In this document: positions 47,401-57,344 of the stretch, piece by piece | Layout of the letters: each line of letters opens with the position of its first letter | Numbering within the stretch: the first letter of the stretch is position 1 | Assembly: GCF_000685075.1 (NCBI RefSeq) | Contig: NZ_BAYD01000043.1 | Span: forward strand, 18,463 to 82,462 | Length of the DNA: 64,000 bases | Direction of reading: 5' to 3' | Origin: Paraburkholderia oxyphila NBRC 105797 | GTDB lineage: Bacteria > Pseudomonadota > Gammaproteobacteria > Burkholderiales > Burkholderiaceae | Program-made: the position numbers and the translations under genes | The notes under the pieces: model-generated | Told to the model about the DNA's origin: nothing | The model's input: only the letters and a program-made list of their open reading frames with translations | Database searches by the model: none

Positions 47401-47889
47401 ATGCCGAGTCTTGAGCGTACGCGGCTGGCTATGCTTATTGACGCTGTGTGGCGCGTAGCGCTTCGCCTCGCGTTTCCGCTTGCTCGCGTCTGGTGGCGGC
47501 TTCGACGGCCTCACCATGAGGGCGCGCTAGTCGCAATCTATGTCGGGCAGGCGCTGTTGCTGTTGAAGTCGTCATACCGGGCCGAGTGGAATTTTCCAGG
47601 CGGCAGTGTCCGGCCCGGTGAGGCGCCGGAGGCAGCGGCGCGGCGAGAAATGGATGAGGAGATTGGTTTCTCGTCGTACACATTGGTCCCCGCTGGCAGC
47701 GCGTTTGGGACCTGGGACGGGCGACAGGACCGCGTGCATTTCTTCGAGCTGCACCTCGATCGCCTGCCTGAGTTGCGGCTCGATAATCGGGAGATTGTTG
47801 CCGCGCATCTGGCGTCGCCGCAGGAGTTGGGCGGCATCGCGGTCACGCACGCGGTTGCTGCGTATCTCGGCAGGAAGCAGGGCGGCTAG
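47401..47889 (+). CDS. Nudix hydrolase
   Basis: 162 aa. The complete Nudix box is present near residues 66-88: G-G-S-V-R-P-G-E, seven residues, R-E-M-D-E-E-I-G. A hydrophobic N-terminal segment (residues ~18-30, A-L-R-L-A-F-P-L-A-R-V-W-W) may be membrane-associated. The substrate (a nucleoside diphosphate derivative) is not identifiable. Convergent with the LysR gene at 47933. Confidence 0.9.
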   Translation: MPSLERTRLAMLIDAVWRVALRLAFPLARVWWRLRRPHHEGALVAIYVGQALLLLKSSYRAEWNFPGGSVRPGEAPEAAARREMDEEIGFSSYTLVPAGSAFGTWDGRQDRVHFFELHLDRLPELRLDNREIVAAHLASPQELGGIAVTHAVAAYLGRKQGG

Positions 47890-47932
47890 CAACGCTGCCT
47901 TTCATTCGCTGCGTCCCGGCATTCCACCCCCC

Positions 47933-48835
47933 TCATCCCATCCGCTCCCGCAACACCGCGATCAGGCGCTGAGCAAGCGGTGACAGCCAGGCGCCCGCCC
48001 GGTATGTCATGCCCACTTGCCGGCGCAAGTCGAGTTGCTCGGTGTCGAGCCGCAATGCGCGCAAGCCCCGCAGCGTCCCCAGCGACTCGGTTCCGGCCAC
48101 GCAGAGCATCGTCGTGCCGCGCAGCAGGTGAAGCAGCGAGTGGCTCCCGAAGTCCGTCTCGACGCGCAGCTTCGGCCCCGCGAGGCCGCGCTGCCGGAAC
48201 GCCTCGTCGACCTGCTGACGAATCCGGATGTGCGGCGCGGGCAGCAGCCACTGCTCCTCGGCGAGGTCGGCCAGCGTGAGGCCGCGCTTGCGATGCAGCC
48301 GATGGCCCTCGTCGGCCAGCACGACGAGGCTGTCGTGAAAGAGCTCGACGAACTCGCAGGTGCCATCGGCGCTGTCCAGTTGTGGCGCGACGATCAAGTC
48401 CAGCTCGCCCGCGAACAGCAGTGCGCCGAGATCGCGCGCGAGCCGCCGGCGTAACCGTAGCTTCGCCGCGGGCCGCTCGATCATCAGCTGCTGGCATGCG
48501 CCGAGCACGAGCGAGCCCGGCACGGTCGGCGAATAGCCGATCCGCAGCAGGCCCTGCTCGCCGCTGCGCAGCGCTTCCATCTCCTTTAGCGCGTCGTCGT
48601 ATTCAAGCGCGATACGCCGCGCGCGTGCAAGAAAGAGCGTGCCGGCAGGCGTCGGCGTGACGCCATTCACCGTGCGTTCGAAAAGCGGCAAGCCCGCCTG
48701 CTCTTCCACGCGCCGCAGCGCCTTCGTGAGCGCCGGCTGGCTCATGCCGAGCGCTTCCGCCGCCTTGCCGATGCCACCGTGCTCCTGCACGGCCAGCAGA
48801 TAGTCGAGGTCGCGTGTTTCCAAGGTCATTCCCAT
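47933..48835 (-). CDS. LysR family regulator
   Basis: 300 aa, with the HTH (L-E-T-R-D-L-D-Y-L-L-A-V-Q-E-H-G-G-I-G-K-A-A, M-S-Q-P-A-L-T-K-A-L-R-R-V-E) and a complete effector domain. Divergent from the CoA-ligase operon at 48925 with an 89-bp intergenic that contains two small inverted repeats: GCACC-N7-GGTGC (48843-48859) and GAGG-N5-CCTC (48866-48878). Confidence 0.93.
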   Translation of the reverse strand: MGMTLETRDLDYLLAVQEHGGIGKAAEALGMSQPALTKALRRVEEQAGLPLFERTVNGVTPTPAGTLFLARARRIALEYDDALKEMEALRSGEQGLLRIGYSPTVPGSLVLGACQQLMIERPAAKLRLRRRLARDLGALLFAGELDLIVAPQLDSADGTCEFVELFHDSLVVLADEGHRLHRKRGLTLADLAEEQWLLPAPHIRIRQQVDEAFRQRGLAGPKLRVETDFGSHSLLHLLRGTTMLCVAGTESLGTLRGLRALRLDTEQLDLRRQVGMTYRAGAWLSPLAQRLIAVLRERMG

Positions 48836-48924
48836 TGGTTATGCACCTATGCCAGGTGCGGCATTGAGGTGATGCCTCATATCTTACAGACTACGGTCAG
48901 ACCGATGAACCAGGAGACACTGCA

Positions 48925-50478
48925 TTGAGCTTTGCCTACTTTCTGCGCCGCGCCGCGCGCTACTGGGGCGACCGCACGGCGGTCATCCACCACGACCGGC
49001 ATCTGAGCTTTCGCCAACTCGAGGAGCGCTCGACGCGCCTCGCCAATGCCCTGCTGGGACTGGGCCTCGCAAAAGGCGACCGCGTCGCCGTGCAATCACG
49101 CAACTGCACGGAGCTGGTCGAAATCGAATGCGCGCTCTACAAGGCCGGGCTCGTCAAGGCTGCGCTGAACCCGCGCTTCACGGCGCATGAGGCTGCCGAT
49201 GTCGTCGAGAACTGCACGCCGCGCGTCCTGATCGCGGGCCCGGGCTATACCGCCTACACGCGGGCATCGGCCGGTTTCGCCTCGATCGAGACGTTCATCT
49301 CGATCATGGGCGACGCCCCCGGGTATGCCAGCTACGAGACGCTGATCGAACGCGCGAGTCCGCACGCGCCCGACTATCGCCCGCAGGCGGACGACCTGGC
49401 CGTGCTGCACTTTTCGTCGGGGTCGACCGGACGAATCAAGGCCGCCATGCAGACCTACGGCAACCGCCTTGCGTCGTTGCGCAAGATCGTCCTCGGCATG
49501 GACCGGCCGGCGCGCCCGGGCGACCGCCTCGCGTTGATCGGCCCGGTCACGCACGCCTCGGGCATGCTCATGCAGCCCTATCTGTTCAACGGCGCGACGC
49601 TCGTGCTCTTCGATGCGTTCGAGCCGGCCCGCTTCATCGCCGATATCTCGCGCCTGTCCATCACGCATGCCTTCATGGTGCCGGCCATGATCAACATGCT
49701 GCTCGGCGAATCCGCGCTCGACCACGCCGATCTGCGCAGCCTGAAGATGCTCGGCTACGGCGCGGCGCCGATGGCGCCCGCGCGCATCGAAGAAGCGTGG
49801 GCGCGCATTGGCCCGGTGCTCTCGCAAGGCTATGGCGCGAGCGAATCGACGTCGGGCGTGACGCGCCTGTCCATCGCCGATCACGCCGACGCGCTCGCGA
49901 ATCGTCCCGCGCGGCTCGCTTCGTGCGGACGGCCGCTCGGCGAAACCGAGGTCTGTGTCGTCGACGAACAGGGGCGCGAGGTGAACGGCGAGACGATCGG
50001 TGAAATCGTGATTCGCGGCGACGACGTCTTCCGCGGCTACTGGGGCGCGCCCGAACTGACGGCCGAGGCGCTCGTCGACGGCTGGCTGCGTACCGGCGAT
50101 CTGGCGCGCGTCGACGAAGAGGGCTTCATCTATCTGGTCGATCGCCGCAAGGACATGATCATCTCGGGCGGCTTCAACGTCTATCCGACCGAGGTCGAAG
50201 CGACGCTCTACCGTCACCCGGACGTGCTCGAAGCCTGCGTGATCGGCGTGCCCGACGACAAGTGGGGCGAAGCCGTCAAGGCCGTGGTCGTGCTCAAGCC
50301 GGGGCGCGAGGCGACGGCCGAGGCGCTCGCCGCGCACTGCCGCGCGCAGCTCGCCGACTACAAGCTGCCACGCTCGGTCGCCTTCGCGGCAGGGCTGCCC
50401 AAGAACGCGAGCGGCAAGATCGCCCGCAAGCTCGTGCGCGAGCAGTACTGGCAAGGCGCCGCGCGCCGCGTCAACTGA
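48925..50478 (+). CDS. AMP-dependent acyl-CoA synthetase (ANL family), TTG start
   Basis: 517 aa. The start is TTG with AGGAG 8 bases upstream; no in-frame ATG exists before residue 100. Motifs: S-S-G-S-T-G-R-I-K-A (A3) near residue 168, Y-G-A-S-E-S (A5), R-T-G-D-L-A-R (A7), D-M-I-I-S-G-G-F-N-V-Y-P (A8), and C-terminal N-A-S-G-K-I-A-R-K. First gene of an operon that also encodes an acyl-CoA dehydrogenase, a CoA-transferase, an MFS transporter and a porin. Confidence 0.93.
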   Translation: MSFAYFLRRAARYWGDRTAVIHHDRHLSFRQLEERSTRLANALLGLGLAKGDRVAVQSRNCTELVEIECALYKAGLVKAALNPRFTAHEAADVVENCTPRVLIAGPGYTAYTRASAGFASIETFISIMGDAPGYASYETLIERASPHAPDYRPQADDLAVLHFSSGSTGRIKAAMQTYGNRLASLRKIVLGMDRPARPGDRLALIGPVTHASGMLMQPYLFNGATLVLFDAFEPARFIADISRLSITHAFMVPAMINMLLGESALDHADLRSLKMLGYGAAPMAPARIEEAWARIGPVLSQGYGASESTSGVTRLSIADHADALANRPARLASCGRPLGETEVCVVDEQGREVNGETIGEIVIRGDDVFRGYWGAPELTAEALVDGWLRTGDLARVDEEGFIYLVDRRKDMIISGGFNVYPTEVEATLYRHPDVLEACVIGVPDDKWGEAVKAVVVLKPGREATAEALAAHCRAQLADYKLPRSVAFAAGLPKNASGKIARKLVREQYWQGAARRVN

Positions 50479-50494
50479 ATTCACAGGAAAACTT

Positions 50495-51676
50495 ATGTTC
50501 GACCACCTGAACGGGCCCGCGTTGATGGAAACGCGCGAAGGCATCCGCCGCTTCATCACCGATGAACTGCTGCCGATGGAGCGCGAGCTCGGTCTCGGCA
50601 GCGAGGATGTCTGGCCGAAAGAAACGCTGCAGCGGGTGTGGCGGCGCTCGGCCGAACTCGGCTACTACGCGGCCTGCCTGCCGGTTGCGCTTGGCGGCAA
50701 GGGGCTCTCGATCCTCGAGCAATGCGCGCTCAAGGCCGACCTCGCCGCTTCAGGATCGGCGCTCGCCCCGCATGTGCTGGGCGACCTGGGCGGCCCGCCG
50801 CGCGTCGGCAACATGCTGAAATACGCAACGCCCGAACAGCTCGAGCGGTATTTCAAGCCGGTCATTCGCGGCGAGAAGTCGACCTGCTTTGCGCTGACCG
50901 AACCGCATTCGGGCTCCGATGCACAGAGCATCTCGACCACGGCCGTCCAGGATGGCGACGCACTCGTGATCAACGGCGTGAAGCATTACATCAGCGGCGC
51001 ACCGTTCGCCGATTTTGCGATTCTGATGTGCGTGACCGATGCAAGCACGAGCCCGCCCGAGATCACGGCCGTTCTCGTCGACCTCGATCTGCCAGGTGTG
51101 ACGGTCGAGCAGCGCTACGTGCCGATGTCGGGCCAGCACATCGATGCGGATATCCGCTTCGACCGCGTGCGCGTGCCGCTTGCGAACGTTTTCGGCGGCA
51201 AGGGCAACGGCTTCCGGCTCGGCATGTCGCGCATCAACGTGAACCGCCTGCTGCATTGCCCGACGATGCTCGGGCTCGCGACCTCGGCCTACGAGGCCTC
51301 GCTGGACTACGCCCGCGCGCGCCGCCAGTTCGGCGGCCCGATCGCGCGCTTCCAGGCGATCCAGCACATGCTCGCCGACATGGCCGCCGCGCTCTGGGCC
51401 TGCGAGAGCATGATCGCCCAGACCGCGATGCTGGCCGATGCCGGCGCCGATCTGCGCGCCAAGGCGGCGGCCTGCAAGTTGTTCGTCTCGGAGCGCTGCT
51501 TCGAAGTGGCCGACAAGGCGGTGCAGATCCACGGCAACGTGGGCGTCACGCGCCACCATCCGATCGAGCAGACGTTCCGCAAGCTGCGCATGTTCCGCGT
51601 CTTCACCGGCACGAGCGAAATCCAGCGCAACACGATCGCCCGCGCCATCCTCGAGCCCGCCCAGGCGACGAGCTGA
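50495..51676 (+). CDS. Acyl-CoA dehydrogenase family protein
   Basis: 393 aa, the complete three-domain acyl-CoA dehydrogenase fold (F-A-L-T-E-P-H-S-G-S-D near residue 130; R-R-Q-F-G-G-P-I near 273; Q-I-H-G-N-V-G-V-T near 345). In the C-terminal signature the catalytic Glu position is Thr: V-F-T-G-T-S-E-I-Q-R instead of Y-E-G-T-S-E-I. The base may lie on another helix, as in some branched-chain enzymes. 16 bp after the ligase. Confidence 0.92.
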   Translation: MFDHLNGPALMETREGIRRFITDELLPMERELGLGSEDVWPKETLQRVWRRSAELGYYAACLPVALGGKGLSILEQCALKADLAASGSALAPHVLGDLGGPPRVGNMLKYATPEQLERYFKPVIRGEKSTCFALTEPHSGSDAQSISTTAVQDGDALVINGVKHYISGAPFADFAILMCVTDASTSPPEITAVLVDLDLPGVTVEQRYVPMSGQHIDADIRFDRVRVPLANVFGGKGNGFRLGMSRINVNRLLHCPTMLGLATSAYEASLDYARARRQFGGPIARFQAIQHMLADMAAALWACESMIAQTAMLADAGADLRAKAAACKLFVSERCFEVADKAVQIHGNVGVTRHHPIEQTFRKLRMFRVFTGTSEIQRNTIARAILEPAQATS

Positions 51677-51708
51677 ACCGGCAACACCGGCATAAGGAGA
51701 CTCAAGCC

Positions 51709-52815
51709 ATGGCGCAAACCAAACCGCAGTGGTCCTGCCTGAAAGACGTCACGATTGTCGACGTGAGCCAGCTACTGCCGGGACCCCACGCGACATCATT
51801 GCTCAAGCAACTCGGCGCCGACGTCGTCAAGGTCGAACCCCCGGGTGCCGGCGACCCGACACGCGCGCTCAGCCCCGTCCTGTTCGCGCAGCTCAATCGC
51901 GGCAAGCGCTCGGTGGCGCTCGACCTGAAAACACCGGACGGCAAGCAAGCGTTCATCGAACTGATCCGCGAAGCCGATGCGCTGGTCGAGGGCTTCCGGC
52001 CCGGCGTCATGGCGCGGCTCGGGCTCGACTATGCGACGCTCGCCGCGGTGAACCCGCGCCTCGTCATGTGCTCGATCTCGGGCTTCGGGCAGAGCGGCCC
52101 CTACGCGCACGCGCCGGGCCACGACCTGAACTACCTGGCGCTGGGTGGCTTCTGGTCGGTTCCGGTTCAGGTCAACGACCGCGTGACGCGGCCGCGCATC
52201 CGGATCGCCGACTATGCGGCGTCGAGCCATGCCGCGCTCGCGCTCACCGCGGCCATTCTGAGCGCCCGGGCGAGCGGGCGCGGCCAGCATCTCGACGTCT
52301 CGATTCACGACTGCGTGATGGCGTGGACCACACCCGCCGCGTGGGCGTCGCGCGAATACGTCGACCATCCGCTGGACTCCCCGGGCGTGATGCCGGAGAA
52401 CGATCTCTTCGAAACGCGCGATGGCCGCCATCTCGCGGTCGGCATTCTCGAGAACAAGTTCTGGCTGAATCTGCGCGAGGCCATCGGCGCCGACTTTCCC
52501 GCGCTGATGGACGAGCGCTTCGCGACGCGCGCCGGGCGGCTGCGGCACAAGCTGGAGGTCAACACGCTGCTCGCGCGCATCTTCGCGACGCGTTCGCTTG
52601 CGCAATGGATCGCGACGCTGCAACGCTTCGACCTGCCCGTCTCGCCCGTGCTCGACGCGCACGAGCTGTTCGCGGACCCCCATGTGCAGGCGCGCGGCAT
52701 GGTGCGCGAGGTCGCCGCCGACCAGACCGTCGCATGTCGCTTTCCGGTGAAGTTCTCACTCGGGCTGCCCGACGGCGACGACAACGTTCCGATGCTCGGC
52801 GAGCACGAAAGATAA
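51709..52815 (+). CDS. CaiB/BaiF family CoA-transferase
   Basis: 368 aa from ATG 51709 (AAGGAGA upstream). Class III CoA-transferase: V-D-V-S-Q-L-L-P-G-P near residue 17, A-D-V-V-K-V-E-P-P-G-A-G-D at 37-49, and G-H-D-L-N-Y-L-A with the probable catalytic Asp at 139. It gives the operon a second way of forming the CoA ester besides the ligase, or racemises a 2-methyl acyl-CoA (the family includes such racemases). Confidence 0.92.
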   Translation: MAQTKPQWSCLKDVTIVDVSQLLPGPHATSLLKQLGADVVKVEPPGAGDPTRALSPVLFAQLNRGKRSVALDLKTPDGKQAFIELIREADALVEGFRPGVMARLGLDYATLAAVNPRLVMCSISGFGQSGPYAHAPGHDLNYLALGGFWSVPVQVNDRVTRPRIRIADYAASSHAALALTAAILSARASGRGQHLDVSIHDCVMAWTTPAAWASREYVDHPLDSPGVMPENDLFETRDGRHLAVGILENKFWLNLREAIGADFPALMDERFATRAGRLRHKLEVNTLLARIFATRSLAQWIATLQRFDLPVSPVLDAHELFADPHVQARGMVREVAADQTVACRFPVKFSLGLPDGDDNVPMLGEHER

Positions 52816-52851
52816 GGTTCGGCCAGAACGACAATCACGGAGACAGATACG

Positions 52852-54168
52852 GTGACAGATACGGCGAAAATCGACGCCCCCTCGTACAGCCCGGTTCGCG
52901 CATGGTCCATCGCGGCTATGCTCGCCCTGATGATGCTCGTGAATTTCCTGGACAAGGTCGTACTGGGACTCGTCTCGGTACCGATGATGCGGGAGCTTCA
53001 TCTCACGTCGACGCAGTTCGGCGTGATCGGCGGCAGCCTCAACTGGCTGTTCTCGATTTCGGCGGTGCTCGGCGGTCTGATGGCAAACCGGGCGTCGACG
53101 AAATGGCTGCTACTCGCAATGGCCGCGGCGTGGACCGCACTGCAATTGCCGATGCTGCTTGCCGGATCGATCTGGAGCATCCTCGCCTGCCGCGTGCTGC
53201 TTGGCGCGAGCGAAGGGCCCGCCTCGCCCGTCGCCGTGCATGCGCTCTACAAGTGGTTTCCCGATGCGAAGCGCAATCTGCCGGTTGCCGTGCTCCACCA
53301 GGGAAGCGCGCTCGGGCTGCTCGTGGCGGGACTCGGCATACCGGTCGTCAGCGCGCACTGGGGGTGGCGCGCGAACTTCTTGGTGCTGGCGGCGCTTGGC
53401 GCGCTCTGGTGTGTCGCCTGGCTTGCCTTCGGTGCGGAAGGCGCCCTGACCACGCGTGCGCCTGCCGAGCGTCAGGTACGCGTGCCCTATGCGCTGCTGC
53501 TGACCGACCGGACCGTGCTCGGCACCTTCGCCGGGCACTTTGCGGCGAACTGGATTCTCGCCATGACGCTGACCTGGATTCCGACGTGGCTGCAGCTCGG
53601 CATGGGCTACGAGGCGCATGCCGCCGGACGCATGTTCGCCTTGTTCGTCGCCATCACGGCACCGCTGAGCCTCGGGCTTGCGGCGCTCTCGCAGCGGCTG
53701 CTGGCGCGCGGCGTGCCTTCGAGGCTCGGTCGAGGGGCATTCGTTGCGGCAACGCTCGCCGTCGCAGGGATGCTGATCTCGGCGCTCGCACTGCCCGGCC
53801 TGGCGCCGCTCGCGAAGTTCGTGCTGCTCACGCTCGGCAGCGGCATGACGCTCGTGACGTACTCGGTCGGACCCGCGATGCTCGGCGAGGTGACACCCGA
53901 TTCGCAACGAGGCGGCATCCTCGCGCTGAGCAACGGATTCTCGTCGCTCGCGGGTCTCGCGGCGCCGGTCGTCACGGGCATGCTCATCGATCAAGCCGGA
54001 GGCTCGACGGCGCAGGGATTTGAAATCGCATGCTCCGTGTGTGGTTTCGTATTACTCGGCTGCGGCGTGCTCTGTGCGTTTTGTCTGGATCCGCAGCGAT
54101 CGTTCATCAGGCTCTCTGGCTCGACGTCGGACACCGGGGTGAATCAGACGCTCACCGATCCCGGTTAG
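52852..54168 (+). CDS. MFS transporter (organic acid uptake)
   Basis: 438 aa from GTG 52852 (GGAGA upstream; the leader carries a short direct repeat GACAGATACGG). Twelve membrane segments are predicted; L-V-N-F-L-D-K-V-V-L near residue 32 and R-V-L-L-G-A-S-E-G-P fit the ACS/phthalate-permease type. Expected cargo is the acid activated by the operon's ligase or CoA-transferase. Confidence 0.9.
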   Translation: MTDTAKIDAPSYSPVRAWSIAAMLALMMLVNFLDKVVLGLVSVPMMRELHLTSTQFGVIGGSLNWLFSISAVLGGLMANRASTKWLLLAMAAAWTALQLPMLLAGSIWSILACRVLLGASEGPASPVAVHALYKWFPDAKRNLPVAVLHQGSALGLLVAGLGIPVVSAHWGWRANFLVLAALGALWCVAWLAFGAEGALTTRAPAERQVRVPYALLLTDRTVLGTFAGHFAANWILAMTLTWIPTWLQLGMGYEAHAAGRMFALFVAITAPLSLGLAALSQRLLARGVPSRLGRGAFVAATLAVAGMLISALALPGLAPLAKFVLLTLGSGMTLVTYSVGPAMLGEVTPDSQRGGILALSNGFSSLAGLAAPVVTGMLIDQAGGSTAQGFEIACSVCGFVLLGCGVLCAFCLDPQRSFIRLSGSTSDTGVNQTLTDPG

Positions 54169-54252
54169 CCGCGCTCGATGTGTCGCTTCGCGAGACATCG
54201 CCCTATCGATAATTAGTAATACAAACAAAATATAGAACTATCAAGGAGACAC

Positions 54253-55314
54253 ATGAAAAGGATTTTGATGGCCACCCTGATCGGCGGCGTGCTTCCGCTC
54301 ACGTCTTACGCGCAATCGACTGTCACGCTGTATGGTGACATTGGAGGCGGCATGCGCTGGACGAATGGGCAAAAGGGTGGCGCTACCGTAGGCTTCAACA
54401 ACAACATCGTCGCCGGCAACCAGTTCGGTTTCTTCGGCAAGGAGGATCTGGGCGGCGACCTTCAGGCGATCTTCAAGCTCGAAGGCGCTTTCAACAGCGG
54501 CACCGGTGCGTTGAAGAATGCAGGGACGCTGTTCTCGCAAGCGGCGTTCGTCGGGCTCAAAGGCGATTTCGGCCGGCTCACCTTCGGCCGGCAGCTCAAC
54601 GTCAACGAAGACTTCTCGATTCTGATCGATCCGGCCGGCGGCCAGGGGCAGTCGCTCGCGATCGAACCCGGTGTGGTGTTCGACGCGAACTACTTCACAC
54701 TCGATTCGCGGTTCAACAACACCATCAAATATCTCGGCCAGGCAGGCGGCTTTCGCTTCGGTGCGAGCTACTCGCCAGGCGGCGTTGCGGGCAACACCCG
54801 GGCAGGCACCAACTATTCCGGCGCTGCGATGTATCAGTGGGGGCCGGCGTTCGGCGGCGCCTCGTACCAGAAGACCTGGAACGCCACGGCAACGCAGTGG
54901 GCGCAGACGTTCCAGACCGGTGGCTCCCTGCAGGTCGGGCCCGCGCGCCTCTATCTGAGCTACGCGGACCTCGAGGTGACGGCGGCGAATGCCGCCGCGC
55001 CGAACCGGCGCGACCACATTCCGGGTGGGGGCGTCGTATGGGTTCCGGCAGCGTCGCTGCAGTTCACGGCGGCGTTCTATGACGACATCGCCAGCCACCT
55101 CGGCAATGCACAGTCCGCGAGCGGCCACAAGTTCACCACCTACGCGATCGCGGAATACCTCCTGTCGAAGCGCACCGAACTCTATGCCGAAGCCGACTAC
55201 AACGGCTTTTCGGGTGCGTACCGCTTCGATCCGTCGAATATCGCCGCGCTCGGCACGGCAGCCGGTACGCGATCGACGACCGGCGTATCGCTTGGCGTCA
55301 TGACGCGTTTCTAG
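54253..55314 (+). CDS. Outer-membrane porin (OmpC-like, Burkholderia type)
   Basis: 353 aa. Signal peptide ending at S-Y-A-Q near residue 21. The mature part begins S-T-V-T-L-Y-G-D-I, the hallmark of Burkholderiales trimeric porins, and ends with V-M-T-R-F (C-terminal Phe for BAM recognition). AAGGAGA lies before the ATG. It follows the MFS gene by 84 bp, so both may admit the same substrate across the two membranes. Confidence 0.93.
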   Translation: MKRILMATLIGGVLPLTSYAQSTVTLYGDIGGGMRWTNGQKGGATVGFNNNIVAGNQFGFFGKEDLGGDLQAIFKLEGAFNSGTGALKNAGTLFSQAAFVGLKGDFGRLTFGRQLNVNEDFSILIDPAGGQGQSLAIEPGVVFDANYFTLDSRFNNTIKYLGQAGGFRFGASYSPGGVAGNTRAGTNYSGAAMYQWGPAFGGASYQKTWNATATQWAQTFQTGGSLQVGPARLYLSYADLEVTAANAAAPNRRDHIPGGGVVWVPAASLQFTAAFYDDIASHLGNAQSASGHKFTTYAIAEYLLSKRTELYAEADYNGFSGAYRFDPSNIAALGTAAGTRSTTGVSLGVMTRF

Positions 55315-55340
55315 GCCCCGTCTCTCCCTTTTCCCTTTTG

Positions 55341-55715
55341 ATGGACTCATTGAACAGCATGAACGCCTCTTATCGAATTCCGCGCACGGTTATCGTGGCC
55401 ATGCTCCTCACGCTCACGACCCACGCCTTCGCACAAACGCAGGGCGCAGCAACGGGCAGCGTGGCGGCCGCGAGCGCGCCGTCGTCGGCAAAGGCCGCCG
55501 ACAGGAAGCTCGCGCATCGCGTAGCCAGCAGGCTGGCGCGCACCCGTGGGCTGAATGCCGCGCGCATTCTCGTGAAGGCGCGCGACGGCCAGATTACGCT
55601 CTCCGGATCCGTATCCGACAGCGAGCAGATTCCGCTTGCCGCCGACGCAGCGAGGCAGGTGGACGGCGTCATTCATGTAGAGAACCGCATTCGTGTCTCC
55701 GGGGCGTCGCTGTAG
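55341..55715 (+). CDS. BON domain exported protein
   Basis: 124 aa from ATG 55341 (ATG 55359 also possible; no clear Shine-Dalgarno). A signal peptide ends near H-A-F-A-Q. The BON domain occupies residues ~55-122: V-A-S-R-L-A-R-T, I-L-V-K-A-R-D-G-Q-I-T-L-S-G-S-V, D-G-V-I-H-V-E-N-R-I. BON domains bind membranes or lipids in the periplasm. Located between the porin and the serine hydrolase. Confidence 0.85.
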   Translation: MDSLNSMNASYRIPRTVIVAMLLTLTTHAFAQTQGAATGSVAAASAPSSAKAADRKLAHRVASRLARTRGLNAARILVKARDGQITLSGSVSDSEQIPLAADAARQVDGVIHVENRIRVSGASL

Positions 55716-55753
55716 ACGACGCGGGCCACACCGATTTCGAGGAGCACATTTTC

Positions 55754-57109
55754 ATGAATCGACGCAACGATCCTGCAACCCGTTCGACCCCCGCGCTTTT
55801 TGCCACCGCATTGCTGTGCGCCAGCCTGGCACTGCCCATTGCCGTGCGCGCGCAAACCGTCGGCACGTTCGCCGACGCCGCCGCCGAAGCGAGCGTCATG
55901 CAGGGCTTTCCGCCGCCCGACGGCGCGCTCACCAACCGCGCAAATTCGCTACGCTATCCCTACCTTCGCTGGTCGTTGCGCAACACGCGCATGCTGATCC
56001 CCACCGCCAATGTAGACCGTGCGGGCGACCCGTTGCCCTTGCCCGATGGTCCGAAGCTCGATCCCGACGCGGTGCAATTCACGGTAGACGGCACCACGCT
56101 CACGCTCGCGGACTATCTGCGCCGCACGCGCACCGATGGCTTCATCGTCGTTCACGACGGGCGCGTTGTGATGGAGCGTTATTTCGATGGCTACGGTCCA
56201 CATCAGACGCATGCGTGGGCGTCGATGACGAAATCGGTAACGGGGCTGGTCGCAGCGCAGTTGATCGCCGAGGCCAAGCTCGACCCGGACGCGCCGCTCT
56301 CGACCTATGTGCCGGAACTGGCGGGGACGCCGTTCGGCGACGCGACACTGCAGCAGAATCTCGACATGGAGGTGGCCATTCGTTATCCCGCGGCCCTGCC
56401 GCCCGATCTGGGTCTCTTTGGCGCCGTCGGCATCGTGCCTCGCCCAGGCGGCGCCCCCGACAGCATTTATGGGTTCCTCAAGGTGGCGCAGAAAGCCCCC
56501 GAAGTGGCCAACGGGCGCGTGTGGTACTACCAGAACGGCTCGCCTGAAGCCGTGGCTTGGGCGATAAGGCGCGTCACCGGCGAATCGTGGAGCAAACTGG
56601 TCACACGCATGATCTGGCAAAAGATCGCCGGCGATGACGGCGACGTTGTCGTCGATCGCACGGGCACGGAGATGGCCAGCGGCGGCTTGAACACCACGCT
56701 GCGCGACGCGGCGCGCTTCGGCGAGATGGTGCGCAGGAGTGAGGCGGGTGACATCGCACCGTTTCCAGCGGCGGCGACTCGCCTTGCATTGAAACCGGAG
56801 CAGAACGCGGCGGCATTCGCGCGTGGCAATCTTGCGCCTGGCCGCCCCGGCTACAGCTACCACGATTACTGGTACCAGCTCAACGACGGCGATGGATCGA
56901 TCGCTGCCGGCGGCCGCTTCGGACAGGCCATTCTTATTGATCCACGCGCACGCCTCACGATCGTCAAGTTCTCGTCCGAGCCTGACCAGGCGCAGCGCCC
57001 GACTAGCGCCTCGGGCGGTGCGATCACGCACACACCGCTGGAAAGCGCGGATGCATTGCACGGGGCCATGCTGGCCATCGCGCAGACGCTCGAAGCCCGA
57101 AAGCCGTGA
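55754..57109 (+). CDS. Serine hydrolase, beta-lactamase class C / 6-aminohexanoate-hydrolase type
   Basis: 451 aa. Signal peptide ending at V-R-A-Q near residue 34. The class C beta-lactamase-like fold has S-M-T-K (Ser 157 and Lys 160), Y-Q-N-G-S as the Y-x-N motif, and a C-terminal G-G-R-F-G-Q-A region. This matches periplasmic esterases or oligomer hydrolases more than true beta-lactamases. GAGGAG lies upstream. The substrate is unknown. Confidence 0.87.
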   Translation: MNRRNDPATRSTPALFATALLCASLALPIAVRAQTVGTFADAAAEASVMQGFPPPDGALTNRANSLRYPYLRWSLRNTRMLIPTANVDRAGDPLPLPDGPKLDPDAVQFTVDGTTLTLADYLRRTRTDGFIVVHDGRVVMERYFDGYGPHQTHAWASMTKSVTGLVAAQLIAEAKLDPDAPLSTYVPELAGTPFGDATLQQNLDMEVAIRYPAALPPDLGLFGAVGIVPRPGGAPDSIYGFLKVAQKAPEVANGRVWYYQNGSPEAVAWAIRRVTGESWSKLVTRMIWQKIAGDDGDVVVDRTGTEMASGGLNTTLRDAARFGEMVRRSEAGDIAPFPAAATRLALKPEQNAAAFARGNLAPGRPGYSYHDYWYQLNDGDGSIAAGGRFGQAILIDPRARLTIVKFSSEPDQAQRPTSASGGAITHTPLESADALHGAMLAIAQTLEARKP

Positions 57110-57344
57110 TGACGCGACGGCGGGGCGTATCGTCGATGTCGTTATGCGCTGCTCGTCACGACCGGGACGGTGCGCCCGGGGTGACTACGTGCCTATGCAC
57201 CGCGAATCATCGCCCCTCCTTCGCCCGATTTTCCGGTTGCTTTTTTGCGCACGCTCGTGCAATTTATGCTCTCGCCCGGGTGTGCGCTCTGTTCATCCAC
57301 ACATTGCATCGCGAGCGCACGGGGGCGTGACTGCCGGAGCGCAC

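Noticed and set aside
49096..50559. 487-codon open frame on the minus strand
   Set aside because: Antisense shadow of the acyl-CoA synthetase at 48925.
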